A model generated the notes under the pieces. That model was not told the origin of the DNA. It was given only the letters and a program-made list of their open reading frames with translations, and made no database searches. A program made the translations under genes and the position numbers. Positions 45,484 through 53,583 of a stretch of 64,000 nucleotides of DNA are shown one piece after another (position 1 is the first letter of the stretch; each line of letters starts with the position of its first letter). Origin of the DNA: Phormidesmis priestleyi Ana (GTDB lineage Bacteria; Cyanobacteriota; Cyanobacteriia; Phormidesmidales; Phormidesmidaceae); NCBI GenBank assembly GCA_001314865.1, contig LJZR01000019.1:1-64000 (forward strand), written 5' to 3'.

Positions 45484-46356
45484 ATGCGAACATTGATAAA
45501 AATTCCCTTACTTTCGCTGTTCTGTCTGTTGGCGATTGAAATGGTTTCTCCCACGTTGTCTTTTGCCGGTAGCCGAGGGACTATTCCCCCCGATTCGGGT
45601 GCTGGTGGCGTGAGCGATACCTTTTCACAGCCTACTTCTGTGGTCAATGAGATCAATCGTGAGTTCTATGATCTGCTTCAAGAAATTCGTACTCAGCAGT
45701 CTGTGTCTATAGTAAACGGACGAAATCTTCCCGTCTCAGCCACTGTTTTTGAGACATTAGTAAGAGCGCTTACTTTGGGTAGCGGTAGCTCACGACTGGG
45801 CGTTGATCCTATGCCTTCGGGTGGTAGTTTTACCGAGGGCAATGTGGGTTTACCCGGTGGTAGTGCAGGTCAGAACGGCGGCAATACGGGGGCTGGTGTG
45901 GTGGCTGGTCGTAACAAGCCCGGTGGTAATGTATTTACCTTGCGATCGCCTCGTCAGGGTAGTCAGGGTAGTCAGGCTACTCAGGCTACTCGCCGCAATG
46001 CTCACAGTCGTGCGACTCCCCAGCCTGGCCTGAGCGATCAAGCGCTAGCGGCTGTGAGTGCTTTGGAGCAACAAATCCTAGCAGAAACAGGGTTAATGAT
46101 TGATATCGACATTTTGAGTATTTCTGAGCGAAACTACAAAACGGCTGTTGAGGCGTCCAATCGTATCGTGCGTCAGCTCAATAGTGAACAGCTCGCGGCG
46201 GTTTTTGAGTCTCCCACGTTCATTGCCCTACTGAAGTTGTTGGGCAATGTTGACTTTGATGATCGCAATGAAGAGGCTCTTCTCTTAAGCATAGAAGGGA
46301 GCGGCTTGGGTTTGCCGTGGATGAGTTTACGCGATGTGGCAAGCGGTGCTCAGTAA
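45484..46356 (+). CDS. Secreted protein of unknown function
   Basis: A 290-residue protein with a signal peptide (IPLLSLFCLLAIEMVSPTLSFA, cleavage likely after SFA). A DTFSQPT motif lies near residue 45, then a helical segment (NEINREFYDLLQEIRTQQ), a Gly/Ser/Asn-rich linker (about 110-175) with a QGSQ/SQAT repeat, and a helical C-terminal domain (SALEQQILAETGLMIDIDILSIS, RIVRQLNSEQLAAVFE). It follows the barrel-like protein by 120 bp on the same strand, so the two may act together at the cell surface. No family recognised. Confidence 0.65.
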   Translation: MRTLIKIPLLSLFCLLAIEMVSPTLSFAGSRGTIPPDSGAGGVSDTFSQPTSVVNEINREFYDLLQEIRTQQSVSIVNGRNLPVSATVFETLVRALTLGSGSSRLGVDPMPSGGSFTEGNVGLPGGSAGQNGGNTGAGVVAGRNKPGGNVFTLRSPRQGSQGSQATQATRRNAHSRATPQPGLSDQALAAVSALEQQILAETGLMIDIDILSISERNYKTAVEASNRIVRQLNSEQLAAVFESPTFIALLKLLGNVDFDDRNEEALLLSIEGSGLGLPWMSLRDVASGAQ

Positions 46357-46382
46357 TTCAGCTGCTGGCTGAATGTGCCAAA

Positions 46383-46478
46383 GTGCATAGCTAAGTGCAT
46401 AGCTAAGTGCATAGCTAAGTGCATAGCTAAGTGCATAGCTAAGTGCATAGCTAAGTGCATAGCTAAGTGCATAGCTAA
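46383..46478. repeat. 12-bp x8 perfect tandem repeat
   Basis: GTGCATAGCTAA is repeated eight times without interruption (last copy ends in G), starting about 27 bp after the stop of the preceding secreted-protein gene. It has no open frame of note: each unit contains TAG and TAA. Confidence 0.97.
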
Positions 46479-46492
46479 GAGGCAGCAATCGG

Positions 46493-46528
46493 AAAGGACA
46501 TTATCCCTGATAGTGTCCTTTTCTTATT
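46493..46528 (+). terminator. Rho-independent terminator
   Basis: AAAGGACATTATC and GATAGTGTCCTTT form a 13-bp stem (one T-G pair) around a CCT loop, followed by TCTTATT. It ends the transcript of the secreted-protein gene after the repeat array. Confidence 0.8.
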
Positions 46529-46761
46529 GCGCAACAGTGAAATAGGCAGGGTAATATCGCTTACCCATACCTGCTGCTCTTGCCAAAAACCAGAGGGCTT
46601 GTTGGAGGAATTCGTTACGCACTTTCAGCCCTGCGCGATCGCTTTGCTTCCTGCTTAATCTCTCAGAAGGCGGATGAAGATACCCCGCCGCTGCGAAATC
46701 ATTAGAGGGTAATAAGGCGTTGCCCCAAACGACTCGCCGCGCTAATTTGGAGATATAAAAC

Positions 46762-47316
46762 ATGTCTGACACGACAACAATTGCGACTAAACTTGCTGAT
46801 CTAAAGCTGTTTCAAAGCACGCTGATTGAAATTGGTCCAAAGCTGATGAGCGAAACCAATGATCCCAAGATTCGCGAACGGCTAGAGAAAATAGTCAGCC
46901 AAGATAGAGAAAATATTGGTGATATTGAAGAGGCGATCGCGAAGTTTGACAACCGTGCCGAGCCTCGGGATATCACTCAAAAGCATGTTGAAAAAGTAAA
47001 AGAGATGATGAACGGCTCTGAGCTGACTACATATGACAAATTCTTTCAGTACGAGCTGCTCAAGCATCAGCAAACAATGACCGGATTAGTGATACACAAG
47101 GCTGCACAGTCCCTAAGTGACGACCTCCAAGACGCCATGGAGCCCCTCAACGGCGTGAACTTTGAAAACCGCGCTCATCAGGAAGTGCTCAAAGGCGTTC
47201 TGTACTTTGTGGGTACCCGCGAAATGACAGGCCAAGAACCCGATATGGGACTTTGGGCCAGTGTTGAGCAAGGTATTGCCGCGCTCAAAGGGGCCGTTGG
47301 CAGCGCTGTTGGCTAA
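46762..47316 (+). CDS. Helical hemerythrin/HHE-like cyanobacterial protein
   Basis: A 184-residue helical protein: TKLADLKLFQSTLIEIG, NIGDIEEAIAKFDN, FFQYELLKHQQTMTGLVIHKAAQSLSDDL, and a final NFENRAHQEVLKGVLYFVGTREMTGQEPD. I recall this as a common cyanobacterial family often described as HHE/hemerythrin-like. His and Glu residues that could bind metal are present (LLKHQQ, VIHKAA, AHQEV), but metal binding is not established. It has its own transcription unit with a terminator hairpin after it. Confidence 0.65.
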   Translation: MSDTTTIATKLADLKLFQSTLIEIGPKLMSETNDPKIRERLEKIVSQDRENIGDIEEAIAKFDNRAEPRDITQKHVEKVKEMMNGSELTTYDKFFQYELLKHQQTMTGLVIHKAAQSLSDDLQDAMEPLNGVNFENRAHQEVLKGVLYFVGTREMTGQEPDMGLWASVEQGIAALKGAVGSAVG

Positions 47317-47369
47317 GGAATAGCTCTCAATAAAGGTTCAATAAGAACTTAAGAAAGGCTCAAGAAAGG

Positions 47370-47397
47370 CCCCTACAAGACCAAAATCTTGTAGGGG
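47370..47397. terminator. Bidirectional terminator between convergent genes
   Basis: CCCCTACAAGA and TCTTGTAGGGG form a perfect 11-bp stem with loop CCAAAA, placed between the HHE-like gene (plus) and leuA (minus). T-tracts are weak, so the symmetrical hairpin may act mainly by its stem. Confidence 0.75.
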
Positions 47398-47419
47398 TCT
47401 AACGCTTTATGCACTCTGA

Positions 47420-47453
47420 GAATCTGTGCCTACACGGAATCTGTGCCTACACG
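47420..47453. repeat. Perfect 17-bp duplication spanning the leuA stop
   Basis: GAATCTGTGCCTACACG occurs twice in direct contact (47420-47436 and 47437-47453). The leuA TAG stop (47447-47449) is in the copy nearer the gene. Confidence 0.95.
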
Positions 47454-49060
47454 CCTGTTCCTACGGGCACATTGGCATGCTGAGGATGAATCGCTACGCC
47501 TGCCTGCATCGCTGCATATAGCCGGTTCAAAGCATTGATATAGGCATAGGCCGACGCTACAACAATATCGGTGTTAGCCGCATGCCCCGAATAAATTCGA
47601 TCTCCATTGCGCACGCGAATGGTCACTTCACCCATTGCATCAATGCCTGCTGTTACCGACTGCACCGAATATTCAATGAGGTCATTTTCGATATCAACAA
47701 TCCGATTTATCGCTCGATAAATCGCATCTACAGGGCCTGTTCCTACCGAAGCATCTGTTAGATCGCGACCATCAGGCATCCGCACAGTAATGGTCGCGGT
47801 CGGCTGCGCATTGCTACCGCAAGAAACCTGAATCAAATCGAGCTTGAAGTGCTCAGCGACTTGCAAAATCTCGTTGTTGACAATGGCCTCTAAATCTCTG
47901 TCGCTAATTTCTTTCTTTTTGTCAGCAACATCTTTAAAGCGTAAAAAGGCCTTATTTAAGTCTTGATCGCTCAGCTCAAAACCCAGTTCGCTGAGTCTGG
48001 TTCGAAACGCATTACGCCCAGAGTGCTTGCCCAGCACAATTAAGTTGTTGTTGAGCCCAATGGATTGCGCATCCATAATCTCGTAAGTCAGGCGGTTTTT
48101 TAGCACCCCGTCTTGATGAATGCCCGACTCATGCGCAAACGCATTGGCACCCACAATTGCCTTGTTAGGCTGTACTAGCATCCCCGTCATGTTAGAAACC
48201 AACCGCGAGGCTTTATAGATTTCTTGGGTGTTGATATTGGTTAGCGGTGCTTCTGATTCTACCGGCAAACCAAAGAACGGATTGTAGTACTGACGGCGTA
48301 CATGCAGCGCCATTACCAACTCTTCTAAAGCGGCATTGCCTGCGCGCTCACCAATGCCATTAATGGTGCATTCTAGCTGTCGCGCCCCTGCTTTAACGGC
48401 TTCTAAAAAGTTTGCCACTGCTAGGCCCAAGTCATTGTGACCATGTACCGAAATCACAGCTTTTTGAATGCTGGGCACGTTGGCCTTAATGCCCCGAATT
48501 AAATCACCAAACTCGCCCGGCGTTAAATAACCGACCGTATCAGGAATGTTCAAAGTCGTTGCGCCTGACTGAATGGCACGCTCTAACACCTGATACAAAA
48601 ATTCAGGCTCGCTACGACCCGCATCTTCTGGAGAAAACTCAATATCGTCTGTAAAGCTTTTTGCATAAGACACCATCTCTTCAGTGATAGAGAGCACCTC
48701 GGCGCGCGACTTTTTGAGCTTGTACTTCATGTGAATGTCTGAAGTTGCCAAAAAGGTGTGAATGCGTCCTTTGGCCGCAGGCGCGATCGCCTTGGCTGCT
48801 GCTTCAATATCGCCTTTGGTAGCCCTAGCAAGCCCACAAATGACCGGCCCATCTGGTAGGCCCACTTCGCCTGCAATTGTCTGTACCGCTTCAAAGTCTC
48901 CAGGACTCGCAAATGGGAAACCCGCCTCAATAATATCTACCTTCAGTCGCGCCAGCTGCTTGGCCACTGCCAGCTTTTCAGCCACATTCATGGTGGCTCC
49001 GGGTGACTGTTCACCGTCACGTAGCGTCGTATCAAAGATCAGTACTCTTGGCTGGGTCAT
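47447..49060 (-). CDS. leuA: 2-isopropylmalate synthase
   Basis: A 537-residue enzyme: [14 protein letters not shown] (metal-binding Asp and catalytic Arg), [49 protein letters not shown] (metal His pair), and [12 protein letters not shown]. The C-terminal regulatory domain (about 390-520) for leucine feedback is present. It condenses acetyl-CoA with 2-oxoisovalerate in the first step of leucine synthesis. ATG 49060 is preferred to GTG 49063. The stop lies in a 17-bp duplication. Other leu genes are not in the window. Confidence 0.95.
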   Translation of the reverse strand: MTQPRVLIFDTTLRDGEQSPGATMNVAEKLAVAKQLARLKVDIIEAGFPFASPGDFEAVQTIAGEVGLPDGPVICGLARATKGDIEAAAKAIAPAAKGRIHTFLATSDIHMKYKLKKSRAEVLSITEEMVSYAKSFTDDIEFSPEDAGRSEPEFLYQVLERAIQSGATTLNIPDTVGYLTPGEFGDLIRGIKANVPSIQKAVISVHGHNDLGLAVANFLEAVKAGARQLECTINGIGERAGNAALEELVMALHVRRQYYNPFFGLPVESEAPLTNINTQEIYKASRLVSNMTGMLVQPNKAIVGANAFAHESGIHQDGVLKNRLTYEIMDAQSIGLNNNLIVLGKHSGRNAFRTRLSELGFELSDQDLNKAFLRFKDVADKKKEISDRDLEAIVNNEILQVAEHFKLDLIQVSCGSNAQPTATITVRMPDGRDLTDASVGTGPVDAIYRAINRIVDIENDLIEYSVQSVTAGIDAMGEVTIRVRNGDRIYSGHAANTDIVVASAYAYINALNRLYAAMQAGVAIHPQHANVPVGTGV

Positions 49061-49159
49061 CACAAAAAAGTCCGGTTGAGGAGTATAAAGCCCACTTCAA
49101 AATATCTATTGTAAGGGTGAGTGCTTCAATCGGGAGCCCTAAAATACTGATTTCTTAGC

Positions 49160-49250
49160 TATTTTTGCGCTCAACTAGCTATTGCTCAACTAGCCATTGC
49201 TTAACTAGCTATCACTTGGCTAGCTATTATTTGGCTAGCTATCGCTCAAC
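49160..49250. repeat. 15-bp tandem repeat, about six units, upstream of leuA
   Basis: On the minus strand, units such as GCGATAGCTAGCCAA recur with changes about every 15 bp. The unit furthest right touches the stop of the short frame at 49235. Confidence 0.8.
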
Positions 49251-49420
49251 ATTAACAAAATTGGAACAAAATCGAGCTTATTGAGTTCACCCGCTGGGTC
49301 TAGAACGTTACCGCCCTCTACTAGCTGCGCTTGGCCCTTACGATTCCCATTAGAAAAAATCAGCGGCACATTAGCGGCTCCCCTAACCGGAATGAATTGA
49401 ATCTTAGACGGTATCGGGCA
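49235..49420 (-). pseudogene. Possible short or relic coding region with no clear start
   Basis: A minus-strand frame of about 60 codons reads coherently: IQFIPVRGAANVPLIFSNG then NRKGQAQLVEGGNVLDPAGE and a hydrophobic end, stopping with TAG at 49235-49237. It has no ATG or convincing ribosome site; its 5' end runs into the cupin-like gene in another frame. The stop lies at the edge of the 15-bp repeat, as seen at real gene ends in this window, which is the main reason to record it. Family unknown. Confidence 0.3.
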
Positions 49421-49422
49421 AA

Positions 49423-49911
49423 CTAAGCAGCCCGCAAATACTCGACCTCAAAACCGTGATACATCGGTTGCACGCCTGAAGAGAGGAGTGCCTTTAGCTT
49501 GGGAATGACGCCACTGTTGTAAACGCGAAACTCATTGGTGAGTTTGGCATGCTTGGTTCTGACCGCTTGGTTAATGACCATCGACCCCTTGGGATCTGAT
49601 TCTGAGCGATGAAAGGTGCCTGGGGGAATGCGTAGAATATGACGATTGGCATCTAAACGTACGACATGATACGGGCAGTCCCATTCAAAATTGATGAGGT
49701 GAAACGTACGGCCGCCCGAAAGTGCTAGCAAATTATCTTCCTGTCGAGGATGAAGATAAAACTGCCAACTGCTATCCTCGGCATTATTTGGGCTAATGGC
49801 TGGCCCAGTGTGGCAAACTAAATCCCGCGCATTAGAAGAAGGTACTGTAATGTCAAAAAACTGAACGCTAGGGGTATCCCTAAACTTTTGAAACTGAACT
49901 AGCTCGAACAT
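49423..49911 (-). CDS. Cupin-like protein of unknown function
   Basis: A 162-residue protein of mostly beta strands: VQFFDITVPSSNARDLVCHTG, SWQFYLHPRQEDNLLALSGGRTFHLI, VRLDANRHILRIPPGTFHRSESDPKGSM. The His/Glu pattern (YLHPRQEDN, PGTFHRSE) resembles RmlC-like cupins. No metal site can be asserted and the substrate is unknown. ATG 49911 is the only good start. It is divergent from the LysR gene with about 130 bp between, so the two may share control, as LysR regulators often govern divergent neighbours. Confidence 0.65.
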   Translation of the reverse strand: MFELVQFQKFRDTPSVQFFDITVPSSNARDLVCHTGPAISPNNAEDSSWQFYLHPRQEDNLLALSGGRTFHLINFEWDCPYHVVRLDANRHILRIPPGTFHRSESDPKGSMVINQAVRTKHAKLTNEFRVYNSGVIPKLKALLSSGVQPMYHGFEVEYLRAA

Positions 49912-50039
49912 GATTAGGAACCCCGTGAAAGACTAATACAAAAGGAATCGCGAATTGTTGTTACCTTAGCCTTGGCCCTACTAGAGGATCAAACCGCCTG
50001 CTGAGGGATATCTATGCGGAAAGCGAATAGAAGTTGGCT

Positions 50040-50927
50040 ATGAACATTTTTCAGCTTGAGGTGCTCTCTACCGTTGTAGAGAGAGGGACATTTTCAGATG
50101 CAGCTTTAGACCTGGAAGTTTCACAGTCGGCAGTGAGCCGGGCGATCGCTGCTTTAGAAGCTGAGCTGGGCGTTCCTTTGCTGTCTCGGGGACGCTTTGG
50201 CGCTAAGCTCACACCCGTGGGTGAGCGTGTACTCAATCATGCCCATAAAATGCTGGATCTCAAAGAGCACATAGACTACGAAGTGAATTTAGAAAAAGGG
50301 CTCTATCACAGTCGCCTACGCATCTCTTCTTTTCGCAGTGCAGCGACGCATTTACTGCCCGCGAGTATCGCCCGCTTTCGGCAGCAGTTTCCTTCAGTTG
50401 AGGTGACCCTCTCTGAACTTGATCCGGCAGGGGTAGAACAATCCTTAAGAGAAGGTCAGACAGATATTGGCTTGATCCCGCTCCCTCGGTCGGAGGAATT
50501 TAACACGATTGAAATCGCTCGCGATGAGTACGTCGTTTTGCTCCCAAAGACAGACTCACCGCCACCCAAAAATCTGACCTGGGAGGATCTTTCTCCACTG
50601 TCGTTTATTTTGTTTAACTACGCGGAATGTACGAGTGCGGTAAAAGGCCATTGGGCACAGTGTGGCCAGTCGTTTGAAGTGGGCTATGTGATTAAAGAAG
50701 ACTCGACTATTGTCAGCATGGTGGCGCAGGGGTTGGGCGCGGCAGTGCTGCCTAGACTCGCCGCGCTACCGATTCCAGACGGGGTGTATGTGCGATCGCT
50801 ACCTACCCGTCTCAGTCGAATTATTGGCGCAGCGACGCTGGCAACTACCCCTCACGCGCCCGCCGTTAAAATGTTTTTAGATGTGTTGAGTCAAAAAGGA
50901 ATGTTTGCTCACCAGACGCAAGCGTGA
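50040..50927 (+). CDS. LysR-family transcriptional regulator
   Basis: A 295-residue LysR regulator: N-terminal winged helix (FQLEVLSTVVERGTFSDAA, VSQSAVSRAIAALEAELGVPLLSRGR) and a C-terminal periplasmic-binding-like effector domain (RLRISSFRSAATHLLP, LREGQTDIGLIPLPRSEEF, VSMVAQGLGAAVLPR). ATG 50040 is preferred to TTG 50034. The divergent cupin-like gene is a likely target by position. Effector unknown. Confidence 0.9.
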   Translation: MNIFQLEVLSTVVERGTFSDAALDLEVSQSAVSRAIAALEAELGVPLLSRGRFGAKLTPVGERVLNHAHKMLDLKEHIDYEVNLEKGLYHSRLRISSFRSAATHLLPASIARFRQQFPSVEVTLSELDPAGVEQSLREGQTDIGLIPLPRSEEFNTIEIARDEYVVLLPKTDSPPPKNLTWEDLSPLSFILFNYAECTSAVKGHWAQCGQSFEVGYVIKEDSTIVSMVAQGLGAAVLPRLAALPIPDGVYVRSLPTRLSRIIGAATLATTPHAPAVKMFLDVLSQKGMFAHQTQA

Positions 50928-50975
50928 GATAAACCCAAGCGCCTACAAGTTACTGAGAATTTGCCCAAATAGCCC

Positions 50976-51018
50976 ATGGAAAAAGCCACCAAAAATTTAT
51001 TTTGGTGGCTTTTTCCAT
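50976..51018. terminator. Strong bidirectional terminator
   Basis: ATGGAAAAAGCCACCAAAA (50976-50994) pairs fully with TTTTGGTGGCTTTTTCCAT (51000-51018) around a 5-base loop. It lies between the LysR gene (plus) and moaD (minus), both ending nearby. Confidence 0.9.
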
Positions 51019-51050
51019 TGATAAATGGCGTTAACTGAATCAAGCAATCA

Positions 51051-51326
51051 TCAGCCGCCCGCAACTGCTGGCACGATGCTGACTTCATCACCATCATTAA
51101 GCGCCGTCTCTTTATTGTCTAAAAAGCGAATGTCTTCACTGTTCACATAAAAGTTCACGAAGCGCCGGAGTTCACCCGTATCGTCACAAAGACGTTTTTT
51201 GATGCCTGGAAACTTATCCTCTAGCGTGTTCATCAGTTCAATGATGTTGCCGCCCTCGCATTCTACGGTGGCTTCGTCATTGGTGAATTTTTGCAGAGGC
51301 GTTGGAATTAAAACCTTAACAGCCAT
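51051..51326 (-). CDS. MoaD/ThiS-family sulfur-carrier protein
   Basis: A 91-residue ubiquitin-like protein: [13 protein letters not shown] at the start, [28 protein letters not shown] in the middle, and the C-terminal VPAVAGG, whose Gly-Gly end is where sulfur would be loaded by an adenylating enzyme. It lies 146 bp downstream of thrC on the same strand. I recall thrC-moaD neighbours in cyanobacteria, and in mycobacteria a similar carrier (CysO) serves cysteine synthesis, but a role here is inference. Confidence 0.88.
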   Translation of the reverse strand: MAVKVLIPTPLQKFTNDEATVECEGGNIIELMNTLEDKFPGIKKRLCDDTGELRRFVNFYVNSEDIRFLDNKETALNDGDEVSIVPAVAGG

Positions 51327-51394
51327 GTTTTTACGATGGAATTAACTAAACGATTATTGAGAAGGATGAATGAAAACTGATCAGATGTAAATGT

Positions 51395-51455
51395 CTGCAC
51401 ATTAATGTCTGCACGTTAATGTCTGATCAGCAGTGTCTGATCAGCAATGTCTATA
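51395..51455. repeat. Short direct repeats between moaD and thrC
   Basis: AATGTCTGCACATT, AATGTCTGCACGTT and AATGTCTGATCAGC-like units recur with a 14-18 bp spacing. Confidence 0.75.
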
Positions 51456-51472
51456 GATTGGCTAGCAATCGG

Positions 51473-52804
51473 CTATACCTGGGTTTGCTGCCACTCTAGG
51501 CGGTTGAGTGTATTGGCTCGCTCCCATGCCCGCTCAAAGCTGTCTAGCTTTGGCTCAATGGTGAGCGGCTCACCAATATAGCCCTGCACAGATTCTGTAG
51601 TCTTTAGACCGTTTCCGGTGATAAAGGCAACTGTGGTTTCTTCAGGGTCAATCTTACCGGCTTCTACCAGCTTTTTAAGCACGGCAATGGTGGTTCCGCC
51701 TGCCGTTTCCGTGAATATGCCTTCGGTCTCAGCCAATAGCTTCATACCGTCAATAATTTCAGCATCTGTGACATCTTCAATGTTGCCATTGGTTTTACGC
51801 GCGACTTCTAAGGCGTACATGCCGTCTGCCGGATTGCCAATTGCAATAGACTTAGCAATTGTGTTGGGCTTCACTGGCGTAATAAAGTCGCGGCCTTCTT
51901 TGAAAGCCTGCGAAATTGGTGAGCAGCCTTCTGCCTGCGCACCGCTAAAGCGAACGGCTTTGTCGGCGACGAGTCCTGTTTTTACAAACTCGTTAAAGCC
52001 CTTGTAGATTTTGGTGAATAAGGAGCCAGACGCACAGGGCGCAACAACATGGTCAGGTAGCTGCCAACCCAGCTGTTCGGCAACTTCAAATCCAAGTGTT
52101 TTAGAACCTTCGGAGTAGTAAGGACGCAGGTTGATGTTTACAAAGCCCCAGCCGTGAGTGTTTGCAACTTCAGAGCACAGGCGGTTAACCTGGTCGTAGT
52201 TGCCTTTGACGGCCATGAGGGTGGGGTTATAAATGAGAGTGCCAAGAATTTTACCGGCTTCTAGGTCAGCGGGAATAAACACGCAGCATTCTAGACCTGC
52301 ATGGGCTGCGATCGCGGCGGTAGAGTTGGCTAAGTTACCTGTACTGGCGCAAGAAACAGTAGAAAAGCCAAGCTCTTTAGCGCGGGTAAGTGCGACCGAA
52401 ACCACTCTGTCTTTAAAGCTGAGTGTCGGCATATTGACTGCGTCGTTCTTAATGTAGAGATTTTTAAGACCGAGCTGTCGGGCCAATCGATTTGCTTTCA
52501 CTAGCGGCGTCATGCCAGTGCCCACATCAATGGGTGTATCGGTTTCAACGGGCAAAAAAGCCTTGTAGCGCCAGATAGAGTGAGGGCCTGCCTCGATTGT
52601 TTCGCGTGAGACTTGGTTTTTGATAGCCTCGTAGTCGTAAGCAACTTCTAAGGGGCCAAAGCACACATCTTCACAGACATGCTTGGCGCCTAGTCCATAT
52701 TGCTCGCCGCATTCCTTACACTGAAGCGCTGTAAATGTCTTTTGTAAGGCGGCTTTCCCCAGGCTGTTAGGGGAGGCAACGAGTCTATCAATAGCTTGAG
52801 TCAT
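51473..52804 (-). CDS. thrC: Threonine synthase
   Basis: A 443-residue PLP enzyme: an N-terminal Cys-rich stretch (LQCKECGEQYGLGAKHVCEDV), the PLP-lysine motif TLSFKDRVVS, the phosphate loop ASTGNLANSTAAIAAHAG, NINLRPYYSEGSKTLGFEVAEQLG and the C-terminal FITGNGLKTT. It converts O-phosphohomoserine to threonine. ATG 52804 is followed by MTQAIDRL. No other thr genes are in the window. Confidence 0.93.
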   Translation of the reverse strand: MTQAIDRLVASPNSLGKAALQKTFTALQCKECGEQYGLGAKHVCEDVCFGPLEVAYDYEAIKNQVSRETIEAGPHSIWRYKAFLPVETDTPIDVGTGMTPLVKANRLARQLGLKNLYIKNDAVNMPTLSFKDRVVSVALTRAKELGFSTVSCASTGNLANSTAAIAAHAGLECCVFIPADLEAGKILGTLIYNPTLMAVKGNYDQVNRLCSEVANTHGWGFVNINLRPYYSEGSKTLGFEVAEQLGWQLPDHVVAPCASGSLFTKIYKGFNEFVKTGLVADKAVRFSGAQAEGCSPISQAFKEGRDFITPVKPNTIAKSIAIGNPADGMYALEVARKTNGNIEDVTDAEIIDGMKLLAETEGIFTETAGGTTIAVLKKLVEAGKIDPEETTVAFITGNGLKTTESVQGYIGEPLTIEPKLDSFERAWERANTLNRLEWQQTQV

Positions 52805-53133
52805 TCAATTAGCCCTCTTAAAACTAGTGTGAGAAGCTGCCTAGCCATGGAACGAAGCTGGGCGAGTCAACGGGTGGATAAAACAGATGTAATTTTTATG
52901 AAGTGAAACGATAGTAGCATGGCAAATAATACACAGCAAACATACCCGACAAAAAGAGTCGGGATTAAAAAATAAAAAGTAAGAGTGTCCTCTATTGCTC
53001 TGCGAAGAGTGTCCTCTATCTATTGCTCTGCATTTATCTATTGCTCTGCATTGACAGCTTTATTGATGACTTTGGCGTTATGACTTTGGCGTTATGACTT
53101 TGGCGTTATGACTTTGGCGTTATGACTTTGGCG
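52805..53133. other. Intergenic region with repeats at both sides
   Basis: About 330 bp upstream of thrC. It holds GAGTGTCCTCTAT and CTATTGCTCTGC duplications at about 52983-53055 and the 14-bp repeat that ends at 53137. No gene recognised. Confidence 0.5.
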
Positions 53134-53137
53134 TTAC
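53068..53137. repeat. 14-bp x5 tandem repeat starting at a stop codon
   Basis: GACTTTGGCGTTAT is repeated five times. The last copy (53124-53137) contains the TTA that is the TAA stop of the minus-strand gene at 53134-53562; the other four lie past that stop. Confidence 0.97.
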
Positions 53138-53562
53138 TGAGCTGAAAGCGGCTGGGTGGACAGTGTCTGTAGCCTTTTCCAATCGGCAGAGTGCATCATC
53201 CAGCGGCTGAGGTTTACCTTTTCTTGCTCTATATATAAGGTGGTGCTGTTTTTGATTTGAAACTGGCTAAAGGAGGTGAAGGGGTATCGTTTTACTGGGC
53301 TCCCCAGGAGGTTGTAAATGGTGAGGCGGTTAGGCGCGATCGCAAAATAGGGCCGAGTTAAATACAAAAAGCCCACGATGATCAAAAGCACGCCCAGCAC
53401 AGCAGCCCCAATCAAACCACCTTCTAAGAGCATGACTTTTAGGCTCAGGCTAGCGACCCCTATACCCAAAATTAAGAGAACACTGCCTAGCGATCGCCGA
53501 TAACGACCCTTAAAGGGCGCATCTTCTGACGGGAGTTGAGCTGTAAAAGAAGAACTTGCCAT
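53134..53562 (-). CDS. Membrane protein of unknown function
   Basis: A 142-residue protein with two hydrophobic helices (about 27-65: SVLLILGIGVASLSLKVMLL, GAAVLGVLLIIVGFLYL) and a C-terminal beta-rich part (YFAIAPNRLTIYNLLGSPV, YIEQEKVNLSRWMMH), like a bacterial PH-type domain that faces the cytoplasm. It lies 20 bp after the kinase-like gene on the same strand. No named family recognised. Confidence 0.65.
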   Translation of the reverse strand: MASSSFTAQLPSEDAPFKGRYRRSLGSVLLILGIGVASLSLKVMLLEGGLIGAAVLGVLLIIVGFLYLTRPYFAIAPNRLTIYNLLGSPVKRYPFTSFSQFQIKNSTTLYIEQEKVNLSRWMMHSADWKRLQTLSTQPLSAQ

Positions 53563-53583
53563 TTAATTATGCTCGGAGATGAC

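Larger units (their letters stand above)
46357..46761. other. Intergenic region with a 12-bp repeat array and a terminator
   Basis: About 400 bp holding the eight-copy repeat (46383-46478), the hairpin terminator (46493-46522) and the promoter region of the HHE-like gene. A minus-strand frame at 46524-46772 is open but has no recognisable content. Confidence 0.6.

Noticed and set aside
46524-46772. Minus-strand frame of 82 codons upstream of the HHE-like gene
   Set aside because: Its sequence resembles no known family, it covers the promoter region of the plus-strand gene, and no ribosome site or start context supports it.
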